This document shows, piece by piece, positions 49,529-61,029 of a stretch of DNA of 64,000 nucleotides. How positions within the stretch are numbered: the first letter of the stretch is position 1; each line of letters begins with the position of its first letter. The DNA is taken from NCBI GenBank assembly GCA_025331435.1, contig JAIWNI010000064.1:62001-126000 (forward strand), in the 5' to 3' direction. The notes under the pieces were generated by a model. That model searched no databases, was not told where the DNA came from, and worked only from the letters and a program-made list of their open reading frames with translations. This DNA is from Choanephora cucurbitarum (lineage: Eukaryota; Mucoromycota; Mucoromycetes; Mucorales; Choanephoraceae). Made by a program: the position numbers and the translations under genes.

Positions 49529-50937
49529 GCGTTTTGTTCGAAGACGGCAGAGGAAACCTCTACGACGAAAACAACGAGCAAGTGCACGTCTTTGAGGATG
49601 AGTATCCACTTGAAGATGTTACCAACTTTGGCTAGTATCTGGACTCAAGACCACCTGAAGAGACCCACAAAAGCCAAACCCTCAACTAGCACTGAACCAG
49701 CTGTGCCCGAAAGCGAAGGCAAAACCAACAGGTGTTTATAGGTTCTATAAGTCTGATGTTAAGAACCACTTCTTTTTTCTTCTCTCAGAAAAAAACATGG
49801 AGTACTGCATTCCTTTTTTTAGTCTTTTTTGGAGTGACCAGTCATCTCACAGGTGGTCAAGAAGTAAAAAAGGGAATAAGGAATAGTGCCGTACAACAAG
49901 CGATATCATTTGGCTTGATAATTTTCACCTCTTCAACTGCTTAGCTTGTGGCTGTATCGAAAGAAGGGTTTGTATAAACGCCTTGCCATCAATGAATCAA
50001 GCTTTAATCATCTGCTGGTCTGGCCTATGATGGAGTTGGCAGTTGATGAAATTGATGATGAAGAGCTGACTTTTGTTACAGCCGAGTATGTACTCAAGTC
50101 ATCAGTTGAAGAGTACAAGACCGATGGTTGTATTCTGTTTGGTGGAGATGAGTTGTGCCTGTTGTAGACTTCAGGAAAGTTTATGCTTGAAGACAACAGC
50201 AAGTATGGCTATGACCATATCAAGTTGAATTTCGGTGCTTTGTGTCTCTTTAATGAAATATACAAGAAGTACTGTTGGGCCAGTGAAAATACTGCCCTGA
50301 AGCTTAGAATTCCTTTCGTGCACGCAAGAGATAACATCCTTTTTTTGGTTATTACTACATGTTATTGAGTGGATCACTCATTACCTGAAAGAAATACGTG
50401 TTCAACTTTCACTTAGGCAACATGCTTCATCTTTGGTCGTTGGAGCTTTGCTCAACTAAACTGTACTCGTCGAAGAAGGTGTATAAGTCTCTTGTACCAG
50501 AAAAGCTGAGCAGCACCAAAGACATCGTCACTTTGGGCAACTTTGTGTGGCTCTTGAAGGTAAGCAAAAAAAAAAAAATACTTGCATTATATCAACAATT
50601 GCTGCTTGATTGAAAGCATTTTCTTTTGACTTCAGTTGCTTGCTAAAGTGCTGTTACTATTGTGTCGGTAGCGGATGACTAAATTTCTTCTTTAAACCAT
50701 GTTTAGATTGAGGTCTAACACACTGTTGACATTATAAAGACAATGAAGCAAGAGCATGAGCAGCATGAGCTCGAAAACTTGCTTGCTCAAAATGATAGTC
50801 AACGAACAAGCCTCAGCAATCTTGTTGATTTTGATATTCAAAAACCAAGCAAGGGTGCCGGATATGGCATTTTGCTGCCAAAAGAAAAGAATGCAGACGA
50901 GATTGACCTGAAGCATACCGCCAAATAAACATGTATA
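49529..50937 (+). pseudogene. Decayed copy of an uncharacterised Mucoromycota family
   Basis: A series of + strand open pieces with stops and shifts between them: LYDENNEQVHVFEDEYPLEDV, then ESSFNHLLVWPMMELAVDEI, LEDNSKYGYDHIKLNFGALCLFNEIYKKY, LVPEKLSSTKDIVTLGNFVWLLK and a C-terminal piece DIIKTMKQEHEQHELEN. I recall SFNHLLVWP / GYDHIK.NFGAL patterns in hypothetical proteins present in many copies in mucoralean genomes; I know no function and cannot check. Interruptions at about 49634, 49941 and 50165 are too many to be introns with confidence. Confidence 0.5.
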
Positions 50938-53219
50938 ATATATATATTTTTTAAACTAAAATGATACAAACGTCTTCCATAATTTGCTAGTCTTCAAATG
51001 ATAACACTACATCAATGTCAAAAAGTGATCTTGTTTACATATACACCCCTATCAATTCACATAACCACTGCACCTGAGAGGGTTTCCAGCTCCTTTTATT
51101 GGTTGTAGGACAATCCTAGCTTTAAATAAACGTATCAAATTATACCTGTAACATATAGCACTATTGTTGAGTGAAAAACAAAGTTCAAATGTACTGCTCA
51201 TCTCTATTGAAATACAAGAAAAAAAAAAGAAAGTGGAATACGACAGCAAGTTTCATTACCTGATAGGGACGAAAGCACAAAGCGCCGTACTTTTAGGTGC
51301 TCCAGAATCTATGGTTGTGAAAAGCCTTACTATTATCTTATTCACTTTGCGCTTTAACAGAGTAATCAGAAGAATAACAAAGAATGAAAAGCTTACTTTT
51401 TTATATCAATATGGTCTTGAGCAAAATCTAAAAAAACGATATTCTTTTGGTGTAAAGGTTTAAAATATAAGAAAGAGACATACAACAAGGCTGTCTATAC
51501 CAAGCTTGTTATTCAAAGATAATCTGCATGAGCACAGTGAGGCATGTCTTTTGCTTTTTTTTTTTTTTAAGGAACAACGTACTAAGCAAATCTATGACTG
51601 TATTACAATGAGCACAAACATATGCTCCACAACAGTTACGACGAGTTGTTGCATCACTTTGCTTTTTTGTACACACTTTACAGTTCTTTTTTTTTTAAAG
51701 CGTTTGAGCAGTAGCCATTGTAGCTCAGAGAGTTTACAGATAGAATTGATTGTTTTAAGTAAGCATTAGGATTGGACTGGACTAGACTGGACTGACTACT
51801 TCTACTTGTGATTTTCTTTAGCGGATGTGTTAGCTTAAAGAACATCAGGTTTCTCAAGTGGTTGCTTTTTTTTCTTTCAAGAATTAAAGTGCCTCTTAAC
51901 TCAAAAATACCATGGTTTTTTTTTTTTCAGAAAGCTTCATAGACAAAAAATTATTTCTAGTATTCTTTATTGTGTGTTTTATCAGAAAACTCGACTCAGT
52001 CAAACCGACTTTGTAATAGAATTATTTTCTGTTCATGTGCGCATGCTAGGTTACCCACCTGTTGTATGAATCTTGACCTACATAAGCGAATCTATTCTGT
52101 ACTCTATTTATTACTGTCTTCCATCTCATACTATCAGTCGCTAGAAGGATGAAGGAAATTAGTAGAATCGAAAAGTGAGCATTTGTAAAAAAAAAATCAG
52201 CAAATAACAGTATGTACGCTTGACATATAAGCTAACGATACTGTTTTTTTTTGCATCATGTTAAAAAAAGTGTGGCAATACCAGCTTTTGATGATAGCTG
52301 AGCGAACGCAACAGTGCCTTTTTTTAAAAAAAAAAAAAAGACTACCACCGCAGAACGAAACACGTTTGTCAGAGCAAAAAATAGCTCTCAAGCCTATCAA
52401 AAGCTGTTTGGACGGGATGTGAGTTGCCTTTCCAAGTCCTTCAGCAACAGAGGGCCCTTTTTCGCCTTTATGTATTTAGTCAGTATAGTCCAACTCGCAA
52501 CGATGTCAAAGAAGAAAAGAAGATAGCTTACGCGTGCACAAGCCGCATAGCACAAGTTATTTTAACTCATAGACCAACATCGTCACTTAGAGACTCCGAA
52601 TTGAATTGCCATTGGCTGTGTCTGGGATTCATTTTCAGAAATTATGCGCAAATAATTTTTCCGTTTGGTGTATGATTGACGTGTAGTCCAGTCGTTTCTT
52701 ATGCACTGTCGCGAGTCTACTTTGGTTACATGTCGGAATGGCAAACTTCTACCTCTTTACCGCACTGAACAACCGCAGTTTATAGCGAATTCTGAATAGT
52801 ATGAATAGACAACATACTTTTGTCAATAAAACATGATCTTTATCTTTGTGGAAAAACACAAGTCTTAGTTCTAGTTAAATATTGCCATTGAACTTCCTCT
52901 ATTACATCTTCCTGCTAATCAGAAGGCTTCCTAATCAACAACCGACTTCATACTTATTTTAGCACAAACACGTCTAATACTCTAGCACTTCATGCTTTAA
53001 GCCAGTGTGTAAGAATGCCTGCAACATTTATCTATGGCAGAGGCAGTTTCTCATTTCTAGTGTGAAGTTTATTTTCTTTGAAAAAGGATATAATTAAGCT
53101 GTTATAACAAAGAGAAATAGGGTTGTTTTCTTTTTAGTATAAATTAGAGTAGGTATGTTGTAAAATATTAGGTGATGTTGCTGGTATAATGATAAAACGT
53201 AAATGCAGGGCTATGTCTT
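50938..53219. other. Intergenic, degenerate DNA
   Basis: About 2.3 kb with no recognised gene. Open frames such as 51164-51463 (+, TKAQSAVLLGAPESMVVKS) and 52314-52675 (+) match nothing I know. A tiny direct repeat of GGACTGGACTAGACT type is at 51772-51798. Long T-runs occur around 51558-51568 and 52320-52340. Confidence 0.4.
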
Positions 53220-54777
53220 TTAGACAGTGACCTTATTTCTGGATGAAAAGACAGACCAAATCCGCCATGTGCTTCTTCTTTTGTTTGCCTTTTCCTCTAA
53301 TATCCTTTTGTTTTCCTGTTCAATTGCTTCCAATTCAGCTAAACGTTGGAGTGCAGGTTCATAGTTTTCATTGGCAGCCATCTTGTAATACTCTGCAGCC
53401 AAACCCAAATTATGCTCCCAGCCATCTGCTTTGAAAAACCTAGTGACAAAACCGATGAGAACACGCTCCTTTTTTTTGAATCATGACTTACATCTCTCCC
53501 AACATATACCGAGCATAATTCTGTGGCGCATCTTGTTGGGTTGCTGCCTTTTGATAATACTCAAACGATCGAAGCAAGTCTCTTGGAACACCCAATCCTT
53601 GCCAATACATATCACCCAAACATGTCTGACAATAACCTAACCCTGATGGCCAAATATCATCTCCAATCATACACCAATACCTTGCTTGCTCATAATCCTT
53701 CTTGATTCCTTCCACCTTACCCTCGAAATACAATCGAGACAATGTCTCAACAGCCAATGGAAACCCTTGTTCTGCTGATTGTGTCAGCCAAAAGACAGCC
53801 TGTCGTATGTCTTGTTTGATTTCAGCAGGAGGATTGAGTAGCACATCGCCTACGATGAACTGACAGAATTGTTCTCCTATCGACCCAGCCACACGACGTG
53901 CATACCTATATGCCTTTTCAATGTCGCGTGAGACAGTAGCACTCCCTTCATAATAGACACGAGCCAGATCCGTCAATGCGCGTGCATCAGATGAAGTGGT
54001 GCGATTCTGTTGCTTCTCTACGACGGATTCATAGATAGCCAAACTCTTTTCCATGTCATATTCTTTAGGGTACTTGAAGGGGTCGCTCAAGATCTTTGCT
54101 AGTTCCACACCTGCCCCTTCATGGCTATTTTCAGACGCTTTGGTGAGATAGTCAATGCCACGACTGACATCTCGGTCAACGCCTGTGCCATCTATAAACA
54201 AAACGCCTACAAGATAGGACAGGTTCTTCAGTAGCTTTTGTTCTCGCTTGGTTGTATCCTGTGACTGCTCTATGGATTGAACTCGATGCAACATACGGTC
54301 GATGAGATGGGTGTTTCCCATTTGATGTTGTTCGGCCAGTTGAATGATTTCGGAGACACAGGGGCCCAAAGCCTTTGAGAGGCGTCGATCAAAGACACTT
54401 CTTGCCCATAATGTTGCTTCCTTGATATCTCTCTGAATGATTCCGGTTCTTTGGTGATCATTATCTAACAATGTGCTTATTTTTATCTTTGCTTCGATAT
54501 CGCCCTTAAAAAGAGGTCAGTTTTTGTTTTCTTGAGAACAAGACATGTATACCTTAGCTGCTTGAATACGTAGGAATCGAAGTGCTTGTTTAGCTAGATC
54601 AAGCTCTTGTTGACTGCTTTCTGAAGAAGTACGGTTTACTAGTTCGACAGCTTACAAAGTAATTCAAATGAGTCTATTTTAACTAAAGAAATGTCATATT
54701 TGGAAATTACCAGTTAACAGATAAAGTTCATTGGGTATCTTGGAAAACAATTCTTTTATCGCTTGATCTTTTTCCAT
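53220..54777 (-). CDS. Sel1-repeat (TPR-like) protein
   Basis: About 450 residues in five exons. The start at 54777 (MEKDQAIKELFSKIPNELYLL) leads to a series of Sel1-like repeats: FIDGTGVDRDVSRGIDYLTKASEN, DLARVYYEGSATVSRDIEKAYRYARR, VLLNPPAEIKQDIRQAVFWLTQSAEQGFPLA, LSRLYFEGKVEGIKKDYEQARYWC, MYWQGLGVPRDLLRSFEYYQKAATQ and HNLGLAAEYYKMAANENYEPA. Sel1 repeats build a solenoid scaffold for protein-protein contacts, as in Hrd3/SEL1L, chitin synthase regulators (Skt5/Chs4) and others. There is no signal peptide or CAAX end, so this is probably a soluble scaffold. The C-terminal 40 residues are a charged helix (EAIEQENKRILEEKANKRRS). Confidence 0.82.
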
Positions 54778-55719
54778 TTTAATTAATAAGAGAGAAAAGA
54801 AAAAAAATAAAAGAGAAAAGGGGGAGGCAAGGGGATGTTGAAAAAAAAAAAGGAGTAAAAAAAAAAAAGAAATGACGAAAATAGAAAGTATACATTATTT
54901 CTTGTTGCACAGCAGATAAACAAGAGTAACCCATTAGAGAGTTTGGCAATCATTGAGCCTTGTAACTTACTTGCTATGTTCTTGGGGCTTATTCTAATGT
55001 GCATAGTCTTCACTACACTAGATTAGGGTTAGATGCAATTCACTACCAATGGATTTCCAGAGTCTGTACCAAAACTTGGTGTCTTTTCATCTCAGCATGC
55101 TTTTCTAAATTAGGATTTTAGTCATACACCTTCTAGATGAGCTATTTACGCACAACAATTATATGCTTGCATTTGAAAGACATACTGTATGAATGATCTT
55201 TTATGCACTGACTTATCCTGTTGCTTTGACTTTACGGATGGTCAATGGCCCTCTACTAATGTGTGCTCTTTTTCATTCTTTGTTATAAGAAACAATAAGC
55301 TATACAACATTGACATGATTTAGAGTGTGTTTTAAAGACTTTGTTTACTATGAAATGAGTTTTTTTTTTGTTTTACTAATTTTTTTTTCTCTGTTTTTTC
55401 TTATTTTAAGGGAAGGGGGAGGGGGGAATTCTTTCTTTTTTTTGTATATGAAGGGAAAGGTATGGAATAGTGTAGTATACAGATTATATGTAGTTTGTTT
55501 TTTTCTGGCTTTTTTTTTTTTGTCTATATTTCCATAAGAAAAAAAAAAAGAGGAAGTTATGTACAGGCTGTAAATATATATATATATGTGTGTATATGTG
55601 TGTGTGTGTATATATAAATTATGTTTAGAAAATTAGTAAAATATAAAAGTTGGGATGTCTGCTCTCCTAATGCATTTTTCAATTAAAAAAAAGAGAGAGA
55701 GAGGAGGGTAATATCTGTC
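54778..55719. other. Intergenic with microsatellite
   Basis: About 940 nt between the Sel1-repeat gene start and the PAP1 stop. Purine- and T-rich tracts lie before the Sel1 gene, and a (TA)n(TG)n microsatellite is at about 55573-55617. The small frame at 55325-55537 is a low-complexity poly-Phe artefact of T-runs. Confidence 0.5.
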
Positions 55720-57744
55720 TTAATGATCTATATATTGGTGGTGATTATGGTTTGGCTGTTGTGGTTGAAATTGATGGGCCGGTATCCTTAATGGCGAATG
55801 TATTTTGGTAGGTGAATATTTATGCTGTAGTCGTTTCAACTGACGGGATTCTCCACCTAGACTATCTGGTAACATAGACCTAAGAGAGCATGAATAACCC
55901 TTGAACTATCAAGACAGTTGCTCTCACTTACCCTTTGATATTCTTCATAGTGACCGACATCACCTTTTGATCGTATTTATCCCACATACGTGCAGATTTA
56001 AGAAACTCTGTTGTGGGCCATACTAAATTGAGCTTTCTGGGACCAGGCGATTCATCACTGATGGGTCTTACTTTAAGTCCAATATAGAAAGTGGTGGTAT
56101 AGACTGGCCGAAGGATTTCCTTTTGTTTGGCAGACAAGAAACGCATGGATGCAATATGCTGGCGTTCATCTCCTGCCCCATCCACCCTAAAGGTTCTCTC
56201 GGGATTATGAAAGTCACCATGGGCTACATCCCAACACTCTTGTCCTGGAAAGCAGTAATGGATTTTATCGATACCTTTGAAATAAGGATGGGCAATCTGA
56301 AGCAATTCAACCAATTCCAACTTGGATACCAACTGTCTCACCTTAGACTCCACCAACCCTGACCATTGAAGTTGTGCCTGTGCAGAGTATGAACTGGCAA
56401 TGATCTGTAGATAGTGATTATAGATCTCAAAGAAATCAGTGTCCTGAAACAGATCTTCCCATTTCCCAGTGCCCATCAGGATCCTATCTGCAATCTCACT
56501 TGATCGACGAAATTCATTCAGCATGATATCGCGTGTAGAGTCAGTGACATTATGGGTCGCACACATGGATGGATAGGCAGGTGTGATGATAGGCATACGA
56601 TGGCTCTTGTCAGCAGGATACTGTTCAGGATCCCATTGTCGGACAGCCAGAGGACCGTCTTCTTTGGGCTTGAGGATGACTGGACGAGGCCAACCCCATT
56701 GGTACATGATCAAGAAGAAACGAGAGACAATAGAAGCAGCACAGGCATTCGGGTGCATCTGACACACTCTGGCCACCAACATGGCCCATGCCACACCACC
56801 CAAAAATCCCATGATGTTGGAATAGATGGCTCTCTTTTTGGCCCATAACTTGATGGTTCTTAGTGCAAGTCGAAATACAGGTACATTAGGCACTAAACGT
56901 AATATCTCGTCAGTCACTCGAGAGCCATTTAGACTACGTATGCATCGTTCATCAAGGCCCACTAGGATGTTGTTGTCGGATAAATCAAGGTCGTCAGGTA
57001 TGGTTGACATAAACAGCCTAGCACACACAAAATCAATCTAATTCACCCACTCAACTTATTAACCTTCCCCTCCTTTTTCTTCTTATTGATAAACACTACT
57101 TACAGGTATGCCTGAGAAATGCATTTTAATCACAGGTACATAAGCATCAACTACCGCCTACAAGAACTGTTAGAATACCCTCCTCCTATCTGTATAACTT
57201 TTTTCTAACTTACAGTAAGTTCAGTCACTTCTGGTCTTTCATTCAACATGTTGTACATGATAGTAAAAAAGTGTTCTCTTTCAACATGCTTAGGAAATAC
57301 ACATAATGTATCAATATCAGCACCTAACAAAATAAAAAAATTAAGCTTACTTGTTTGTTCACTTGTGATCCATCTCTTTACCTGCATTATACACGCCTAG
57401 ACGATAACTGCCATAGACAAGTATTTTACCACCTGCATTTTTGGCGTCTGTTTCAGAAAGTCCCTTTAACTTTCCAACGCGATAGACAAACTCTTTCACC
57501 AACTCATTCAGTTTATCCAATACAATCGTTCTATCATTTCAAATCATCAAAATCTCCCTCTCTTTGTTACCCTTCTATTGACTTGCCTGTTATTTGCTTC
57601 TTTTTCACTTTCAAAAAGACCATAATTATGCAATGTCTTGACGAGATCTTCAGTCAATTTCAATTCGTAATCTGTAGGGTAATCTTCGTTACTGGGAAGA
57701 GTGATGCCCCACTGCTTCTGTTGTTTGCTATGTGATGTAGTCAT
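55720..57744 (-). CDS. PAP1: Nuclear poly(A) polymerase
   Basis: Seven exons give about 570-580 residues. It starts MTTSHSKQQKQWGITLPSNEDYPTDYELKLTEDLVKTLH, the conserved PAP N-terminus. The nucleotidyltransferase signature is spread over exons: [26 protein letters not shown] (GS..LG with the catalytic DxD), and the third Asp in IDFVCARL. Then the middle domain has KLWAKKRAIYSNIMGFLGGVAWAMLVARVCQ and WGWPRPVILKP... PAYPSMCATHNVT, and the RNA-binding domain ends WPTTEFLKSARMWDKY. The final exon is a short basic and Gln/His-rich tail (ending NHNHHQYIDH). It adds poly(A) to pre-mRNA after cleavage by CPF. All catalytic residues are visible. Confidence 0.96.
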
Positions 57745-59462
57745 GGTTTATGATAGAGAAAATCAACAGAAACAGAAGTTTTTATACGAAAGAAAGAAAA
57801 AGAAAGAAAAAAAAAATTATGAACAGTAAGAAAAATTAATTAAAGTTCACTCAAAAGATTTGTCCAATAAAAAAAAAATCTGGTTTCCATGACTACAGAT
57901 GATCCTTTTCTGTAACGCATTAAGCATGGTTATTATCTTAGATGCCTATAAAAAAAAGGGAAAGGGAGATAGCTGTTAATGAAGCACCTTTAGTTTTCTT
58001 TTTTAGAAAAATGCTTAAAGAAAATTCCTTTTTTTTTTATTGACAAGAAGGATTTCACTGTGAAATACACTAAAGTGGTTTTCAAGTGATGCGATTTCCT
58101 TTTTAAGGAGTCTCTTTTTTTTTAACAGAGGATGATGAAATAATGAAGTTTAAAGTTGGGTCAAATGGAAAAGCTCCTTATTGTTGAGATGATTGCAGGG
58201 ATTGATTCAAATCAGTTTAGCCCTGAGAGGTAGGAGGATGAAGCTCATTTCTATGCAGGTAGTTTTTTTATGTTGACCTAGAGAACATACCATCACTCAA
58301 AGATGATCTTTTTTTCTCTTAAATGACCAGTTGATTGAATAGCTGGTTATTTGGATTCTATATAAATAGAGATTGTACAAAGTACTTTATGCATGCAAAT
58401 TTTTTTGACTGCAGAATAATCCATACCTAGCATAGACTATTCCAACTCCCTTTTTTCTTTCTGTGTACAAAAGGGCTGTAAATAGCCATTCCATGAAATT
58501 GGGACAATCTCCTGCAAAATGTCATTTGTGGTAAGTCTTATGGTTTATTGTACTTCACTTGATATGTCTATAAAAAGAGACCCTATTGTTCAAAGTTTCC
58601 CCCCCCCCTATTAAGAGACTTCACTACTAATGACTGTTCGTCAAGCTGAGTCTATACCATGTTACTTTTCTCCTTTAGAGGAAACAAAAGATCGTCAATG
58701 AAGCTCTCTCTCAAATATGACTGAATCTAGTAGAGTAGATGTTTTCAATAGTTGCTATATTTAGACAATAGTCAATTCGCTGCAGACAGTGACATTGTTT
58801 AATTTAACATGACGAATATACTGTTATGTAACAGAAGAGATTCAGTACCATGATTGTCAAATAGATTAGACTACCCTTTTAGACTCAAAAGGTCAATGAC
58901 GAATGCAATTTTTAGTCATCCATGACTACACCTAATCTTGTCTTATGACTAACAAATGATAAAGAAGCAAATCTTTTCTGATGACAATGAATCTCGGGCT
59001 TAATATGTTGTCATCTACCTCTAGTCCAGACAATGACCCTCTTCTCTCATTCTCTAGCTACATTCGACAATAAAGCCAGACTGAAAGCTATTTCATGCCA
59101 TTGGATTACACCAGCCAAAACTCCTCTTAAATTCAGTGATAACAACAATTTGGTGTTTTACATCAAATAACATCGCCGATAATACTACTAATGAACAAAA
59201 TGGAGAATTTTCATCCCTCCAAGAAAATTAAAATACCCGTTGTCTTGTCAAATAGTAACAAGCGAATTAAATGAACGATTTAGTATCACTTCTATAGTCA
59301 AACTGACAACATTCATTGGAAGTGAGGCAGTATTGTGGCTTGTTGATAAAAGAACTTTTCTTATCGAGTCTGACCTTATCTCAGTCTACCAATGATTTCC
59401 TAATAAAGTAGATAAAAAAAAAGGTACCGATTTCCCTTTTTTTTTCCCGTCTTGTTATCATT
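57745..59462. other. Intergenic, divergent PAP1 / TPP promoters
   Basis: About 1.7 kb between two divergent genes. It includes a C8-9 run near 58601-58609 and AT-rich tracts. The pyrimidine tract (59428-59450) right before the TPP start codon looks like its leader. No coding region is supported. Confidence 0.5.
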
Positions 59463-60922
59463 ATGTCACCTACACTGCTTACCATCTCTACTGAATCTAA
59501 CTCTACCAAACAGCTCATGTGGTGTTATGACAACGATGTCAAAGTGTTGAATGTTGTCTTGTTAGCCTATCAGCATATGTTACAGAAATACCCTGCTTAC
59601 AAGACAGAACTGGTGTTATTAAAGCAACCAGAGGCTTTGTTGCCAGATACAGTCCATGTAGTCGATCATTTTCCTGAAGAAGGAAAGCCTTGTGTCAAAA
59701 TAATGTTAAAGACATCCGTGGATACATATGATACAATGACGCCAACCTTGGTTTCCATTGTTTCTAAGCCAAATCACATCCAAACCAATCTATCGGATTA
59801 CATTACCATGGCAACCCATTTAAAGAATGCACTCGTAAGTGTAGAAAGGGGGGGGGGGAGAGAAGAAATTAGAACATTTGTTTCTTTTTATTGGTTTATA
59901 CCGAAACTTTACGTTTCTCCTGTCTCTCTTTTTTTCCATAAATGTAACTCATTTCTCTCTTTTTTTTTTTTTCTTTTTTTATTTTTTGTTATCTTCTCTA
60001 ATGACTATTCAGTATACACAACCACTTAACAAAGCAGCCCTTTTTACTACATACAAAACAACCCATCAACGTCTTTTCTTGTTTGACTATGATGTAAGTT
60101 TTTTTTTAAAAGAGTCACTTATGTTTGTCTTGACCATAATCCATAGGGTACATTAACACCCATTGTAAGCAACCCAGCTGATGCACAGCCTACACCCATT
60201 CTACTCCATCACCTTCATGAGCTCTGTCAAGACCCTTTCAATACAGTCTGGGTCATTTCTGGTAGAGACCAAGAATTTCTGGATACTTACCTAGGAAAAA
60301 TTCCTCGTCTTCATTTAAGTGCAGAACATGGCTCCTTTATGAAGAAGGCAGGTAGCCTTGACTGGATCGATATGTTGAAGGACGCAGATATGTCTTGGAA
60401 AAGTGTGGCCATCAGCATATTCGAGACATACACGCAACAGAATCCAGGCACAGTGATCGAACAAAAGAAATCCTCTATTACCTGGCATTATCGAAATGCA
60501 AAGAATACACAGGAAGCGTAAAGTATGAAAAAAAAAAACAACAACAATGGATTTCGTATGATGGTAACCCTCTATCTATTAGTACGCTTCAGTCTCAACT
60601 GTGTCATCAAGAACTCGTCAAGATTCCCGGTGTAGATATCTTGGTGGGCAAAATGAATCTTGAGGTGAGATCCTTGCTGGTCAATAAGGGAGAGGTAGTC
60701 AAGCGTATCAAGCAGAAGCATGCATCTGACTTTGTTATGTGTGCTGGTGATGATCAGACAGATGAAGATATGTTTCGTGTTCTTAAAGATGATTCAGCAG
60801 CCTTCTGTGTATCTGTTGGACCTATCTCAAAGACAACATTGGCAAGGCACAGTGTTGAGCAAAGTGAGGATATTGTGGATATTCTTGGTCAATTGGTCAA
60901 GACCAACAACAGTACTTTATAA
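59463..60922 (+). CDS. Trehalose-6-phosphate phosphatase
   Basis: Four exons (59463-59834, 60013-60093, 60147-60517, 60583-60922) give 387 residues. The HAD phosphatase motifs are complete: I (FDYDGTLTP, rejoined over an intron), II (VISGRD), a Lys in the VKRIKQKHASDF region, and III (GDDQTDEDMF). Family-specific segments are LSAEHGSF, SWKSVAISIFE and LVGKMNLEVR. The intron 60518-60582 must be removed to keep frame. The enzyme removes phosphate from trehalose-6-phosphate to make trehalose. Fungal Tps2 proteins have ~450 extra N-terminal residues of synthase-like GT20 domain; here only ~125 remain, with an NVVLLAYQHMLQKYPAYKTELVLL segment that resembles a GT20 piece. Confidence 0.9.
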
Positions 60923-61029
60923 ATCACCCTTCATAGATATGTAAATATACAACTTTATTCTGATATAGATATAAATGATGAGATATCATTTTCTTTTTTT
61001 GAATACATGTTAATACACTAAACCCTGTT

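Noticed and set aside
55325..55537. Hydrophobic 70-codon frame as a membrane protein
   Set aside because: It is made of T-runs (poly-Phe/Leu) next to a microsatellite.
60395..60600. Apparent frameshift in the trehalose phosphatase gene between WHYRNA and LVGK
   Set aside because: A 65-nt intron with a GTAAAG donor (60518) and a CTATTAG acceptor (60582) restores the frame exactly, so the gene is intact.
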